Assembly (NCBI GenBank): GCA_005799475.1
Contig: SYGQ01000218.1
Coordinates: 1 to 14,449 of the forward strand
Direction of reading: 5' to 3'
Source of the DNA: Planctomycetia bacterium
GTDB lineage: Bacteria; Planctomycetota; Phycisphaerae; Phycisphaerales; SM1A02
DNA: 14,449 bases
The translations under genes and the position numbers were made by a program. The notes below the pieces were generated by a model that ran no database searches, was not told the origin of the DNA, and saw nothing but the letters and a program-made list of their open reading frames with translations. Shown here one piece after another: positions 12,824-14,449 of this stretch. Every line of letters starts with the position of its first letter. The stretch's first letter is position 1.

Positions 12824-13609
12824 TCACCGCGGGTCGTACGCGCTGTCGTCGTCGCTGAGGAAGCCGTTGCGGGGGTGATCCATCGGGCTCGCGAGCAGCG
12901 CGTCGGTCGCATGCATGCCTGGGCACGACTGGCACACACCACTCACATGACCGTCGAGCCATGCGACATTCGTGCAGCCGAGGTGCCTGAACGCCTGGCC
13001 TCCCGCGTAGGTCATGCTGAGGTCCATCTCGACGCTCGACGAAGGCGAGCGCATGAACTTGTTCGCGCCGCCCTTCCAGCCGCCGTCGCCAAAGAGCGCC
13101 GTCTGCGAGGGTCGTCGGTGTTGTGATGCGGTCAGGCCTCGTCGCGCGCTTGCCCAGCCGCCCACGAGTGCCCCCGATGCGTCAGGCACGGGGTAACTCC
13201 CCTCGGCGCCAATGAAACTCGTGTTGTAGTTGAACCCCGTGAACGGATCGGAGCCGAAGGTGCTCGGCCCCACGAACGACGGGCACTGCTGCACCGCTCC
13301 CGGGTCATCGGTGAATGACCAGAGCGGACCGGGCGCAATGCCTCCCGCGCCGTCGTGGGCGAAGTCCCACGCGATCGTGCGCACGCCGCTTCCGGCGACC
13401 TCATGCAGGATCGCAGGAGGGAACACCTCGCGGAATGTCGTTGCGTACGCCTGCGCGGCGATGCCGAGCTGGCGGAGTCGCGAGCCGCACTCCGAGCTGC
13501 GCGCGCCCTCACGCGCAGCGTGGACGCCGGGCACAAGGAGCGACATGAGGAGTGCAACAAGGCCAAGGACCACGAGTATCTCCACCAGCGTCACCGCACG
13601 CCGCTGCAT
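12824..13609 (-). CDS. Type II secretion/pilus-like pseudopilin with H-X9-DG domain (DUF1559-like)
   Basis: This encodes 261 residues. The N-terminus MQRRA-VTLVEILVVLGLVALLMSLL is a class III prepilin signal. The likely prepilin-peptidase cut is after A5, in place of the usual glycine, leaving glutamate at mature position 5 and a single membrane helix (about 6-27). The body resembles the many pseudopilin-like proteins of planctomycetes: NYNTSFIG at 128-134, PSQTALFGDGG at 167-177, and an exact H-X9-DG motif from H209 to D219-G220 (HLGCTNVAWLDG). The tail is acidic and polar. The ATG at 13609 overlaps the upstream TGA by one base (TGATG). The frame stays open further upstream, but that part runs through the previous gene in another phase. 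No prepilin peptidase or secretion ATPase is in the window, so whether it assembles into a fibre or only uses this export route cannot be told. Confidence 0.88.
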   Translation of the reverse strand: MQRRAVTLVEILVVLGLVALLMSLLVPGVHAAREGARSSECGSRLRQLGIAAQAYATTFREVFPPAILHEVAGSGVRTIAWDFAHDGAGGIAPGPLWSFTDDPGAVQQCPSFVGPSTFGSDPFTGFNYNTSFIGAEGSYPVPDASGALVGGWASARRGLTASQHRRPSQTALFGDGGWKGGANKFMRSPSSSVEMDLSMTYAGGQAFRHLGCTNVAWLDGHVSGVCQSCPGMHATDALLASPMDHPRNGFLSDDDSAYDPR

Positions 13610-14449
13610 CACGAGGACCAGCCCGCGAGGATCGCCGTCAGGTCGCTCCCGTCGACGATGCCGTTGCCATCGAGGTCGGATGTGGCATCGTTGGATCCGA
13701 ACGCACTCAACACCTGCCCAAGATCGAAGCCATCGACGACGCCATCGCCGTTGAGGTCGGGTGATGGCAGCGCCGCCTTCACGCGCGCGACGGCATCGAT
13801 CTCGACATTCGGCCCGAATCCTGCCGGATTCGTGATCCTGATGGCCACCGCGTGTGCCAGCCCGACGGACGCGAGGTCGAAGCCAGCCCCACCGGCGCTG
13901 CCGCCGTAGCGCACGACGAGCTCGGCGTAGGAGAGTCCAACGAGCGCATCGGGAGTGAGCGCCGGATCGGCGGGGAGGTTGGGGTCCGTCAGCAACACGC
14001 CTGCGGCCGTCGCGTAGGGGCCGGCGTCGGCGTAGCCGAGCGTCGGGAGGAGACCGTCCGCCTGGCCGCTCGCAAACGCGAACCATGTCACGCCATCGGC
14101 CGATGCTTCCACGATGCCGCCGTCGGCGACGAGCCCGCCGACCACGCCATCGGGCGGCGACACATCGACGAAGAACGAGTTGCCGAAGACGATGAAGTCG
14201 GTGCCGAACGGATTGCGCGCGTCATCCACGAGCGGCGGGTCGAACGAGAGCGTGAGCGATCCGCCCCTTCCGATCGAGACGAGTTCCGCAGGCAGGAACG
14301 CCGGCTGGAACGGCGACACAACGCCGGGCGCGATCCCCTCGCCGGTGAATCGCTCGGGCGGCCCAAGCGCGCGCGTCGGATTCGTGAAGCCACCTGCGGG
14401 GTTCGCGCCGGGTTCGTAGCCGAGGACACTGGTAGCAAAGTCATCGGCG
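13609..14449 (-). CDS. Secreted/surface protein ending in two dockerin-like Ca-binding repeats (5' end outside window)
   Basis: This is the C-terminal 279 residues of an exported protein whose start lies beyond the right edge; the frame is open to base 14448. A GTG at 14319 is not a credible start because the preceding residues (ATSVLGYEPGANPAGG, ALGPPERFTGEG) belong to the same domain. The segment with LGYEPG, ALGPP, GRGGSLTLSFDPPLVDD, NPFGTDFIVFGNSFF and DGVTWFAFA resembles a conserved extracellular beta-rich domain of surface proteins. The last 49 residues (13612-13758) hold two EF-hand-like loops, DLNGDGVVDGFDL and DLDGNGIVDGSDL, ending in ILAGWSS. This is the dockerin-like tail common in Phycisphaerae secreted proteins. 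It probably acts in calcium-dependent attachment or sorting at the cell surface, which is inferred from the family. Its stop overlaps the pseudopilin start. Confidence 0.85.
   Translation of the reverse strand, partial: ADDFATSVLGYEPGANPAGGFTNPTRALGPPERFTGEGIAPGVVSPFQPAFLPAELVSIGRGGSLTLSFDPPLVDDARNPFGTDFIVFGNSFFVDVSPPDGVVGGLVADGGIVEASADGVTWFAFASGQADGLLPTLGYADAGPYATAAGVLLTDPNLPADPALTPDALVGLSYAELVVRYGGSAGGAGFDLASVGLAHAVAIRITNPAGFGPNVEIDAVARVKAALPSPDLNGDGVVDGFDLGQVLSAFGSNDATSDLDGNGIVDGSDLTAILAGWSS

Noticed and set aside
13609..14319. GTG at 14319 as the start of the dockerin-like protein
   Set aside because: The frame stays open to the window edge, and the residues before the GTG continue the same domain, so the gene is partial.
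1..14449. Mobile elements, CRISPR arrays, attachment sites or a defence island
   Set aside because: No transposase, integrase, direct-repeat array, terminal inverted repeats or 3' tRNA duplication was seen; the tRNAs are intact and flanked by host-type genes.

Overview
This 14.4-kb window is GC-rich, gene-dense chromosomal DNA, most likely from a planctomycete of the Phycisphaerae type. That placement is an inference. It rests on a pseudopilin-like protein with an H-X9-DG motif, a secreted protein ending in two dockerin-like calcium loops followed by LAGW, frequent GTG starts, and several uncharacterised secreted proteins. No insertion sequence, phage gene, integrase, CRISPR array or rRNA was seen. 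No stretch longer than about 120 bases lacks a gene or RNA gene.

Left part (1-2811): the 3' end of hflX runs into a convergent, uncharacterised gene (616-1569, minus) that looks like a degenerate PD-(D/E)XK-type protein. Divergent from it is a small gene (1688-2203, plus) for a free-standing MshEN domain, the c-di-GMP-binding module normally fused to type II secretion or type IV pilus ATPases. Next come tRNA-Phe(GAA) (minus) and a small gene resembling only the front part of an ECF-like sigma factor (minus). Both flanking genes take their stop codons from inside the tRNA gene.

Middle part (2910-8414): a YafV/omega-amidase-type nitrilase starts 18 nt downstream of tRNA-His(GTG) on the same strand. 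Reading the other way is a tight three-gene unit: ATP-type PEP carboxykinase (pckA), threonine ammonia-lyase with an ACT domain (ilvA-like) and glutamine-dependent NAD synthetase (nadE). The gaps are 12 and 4 bases, so this looks like an operon of central and nitrogen metabolism.

Mismatch-repair part (8332-10916): a calcineurin-like phosphoesterase (minus) overlaps the end of nadE and is divergent from mutL, with only 20 bp between the two starts. MutL keeps its ATPase motifs and the DQHA endonuclease motif, as expected where no MutH is used.

Right part (10922-14449, all minus): four genes for exported or surface proteins. In transcription order these are a partial dockerin-like protein, an H-X9-DG pseudopilin-like protein, a small ten-cysteine secreted protein and a 468-residue alanine-rich, probably exported protein. 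Two of the junctions are one-base TGATG stop/start overlaps, and a hairpin lies in the only real gap. This cluster and the lone MshEN gene are the least ordinary parts of the window. Nothing here proves a new defence or mobile system, and the housekeeping genes are conventional.
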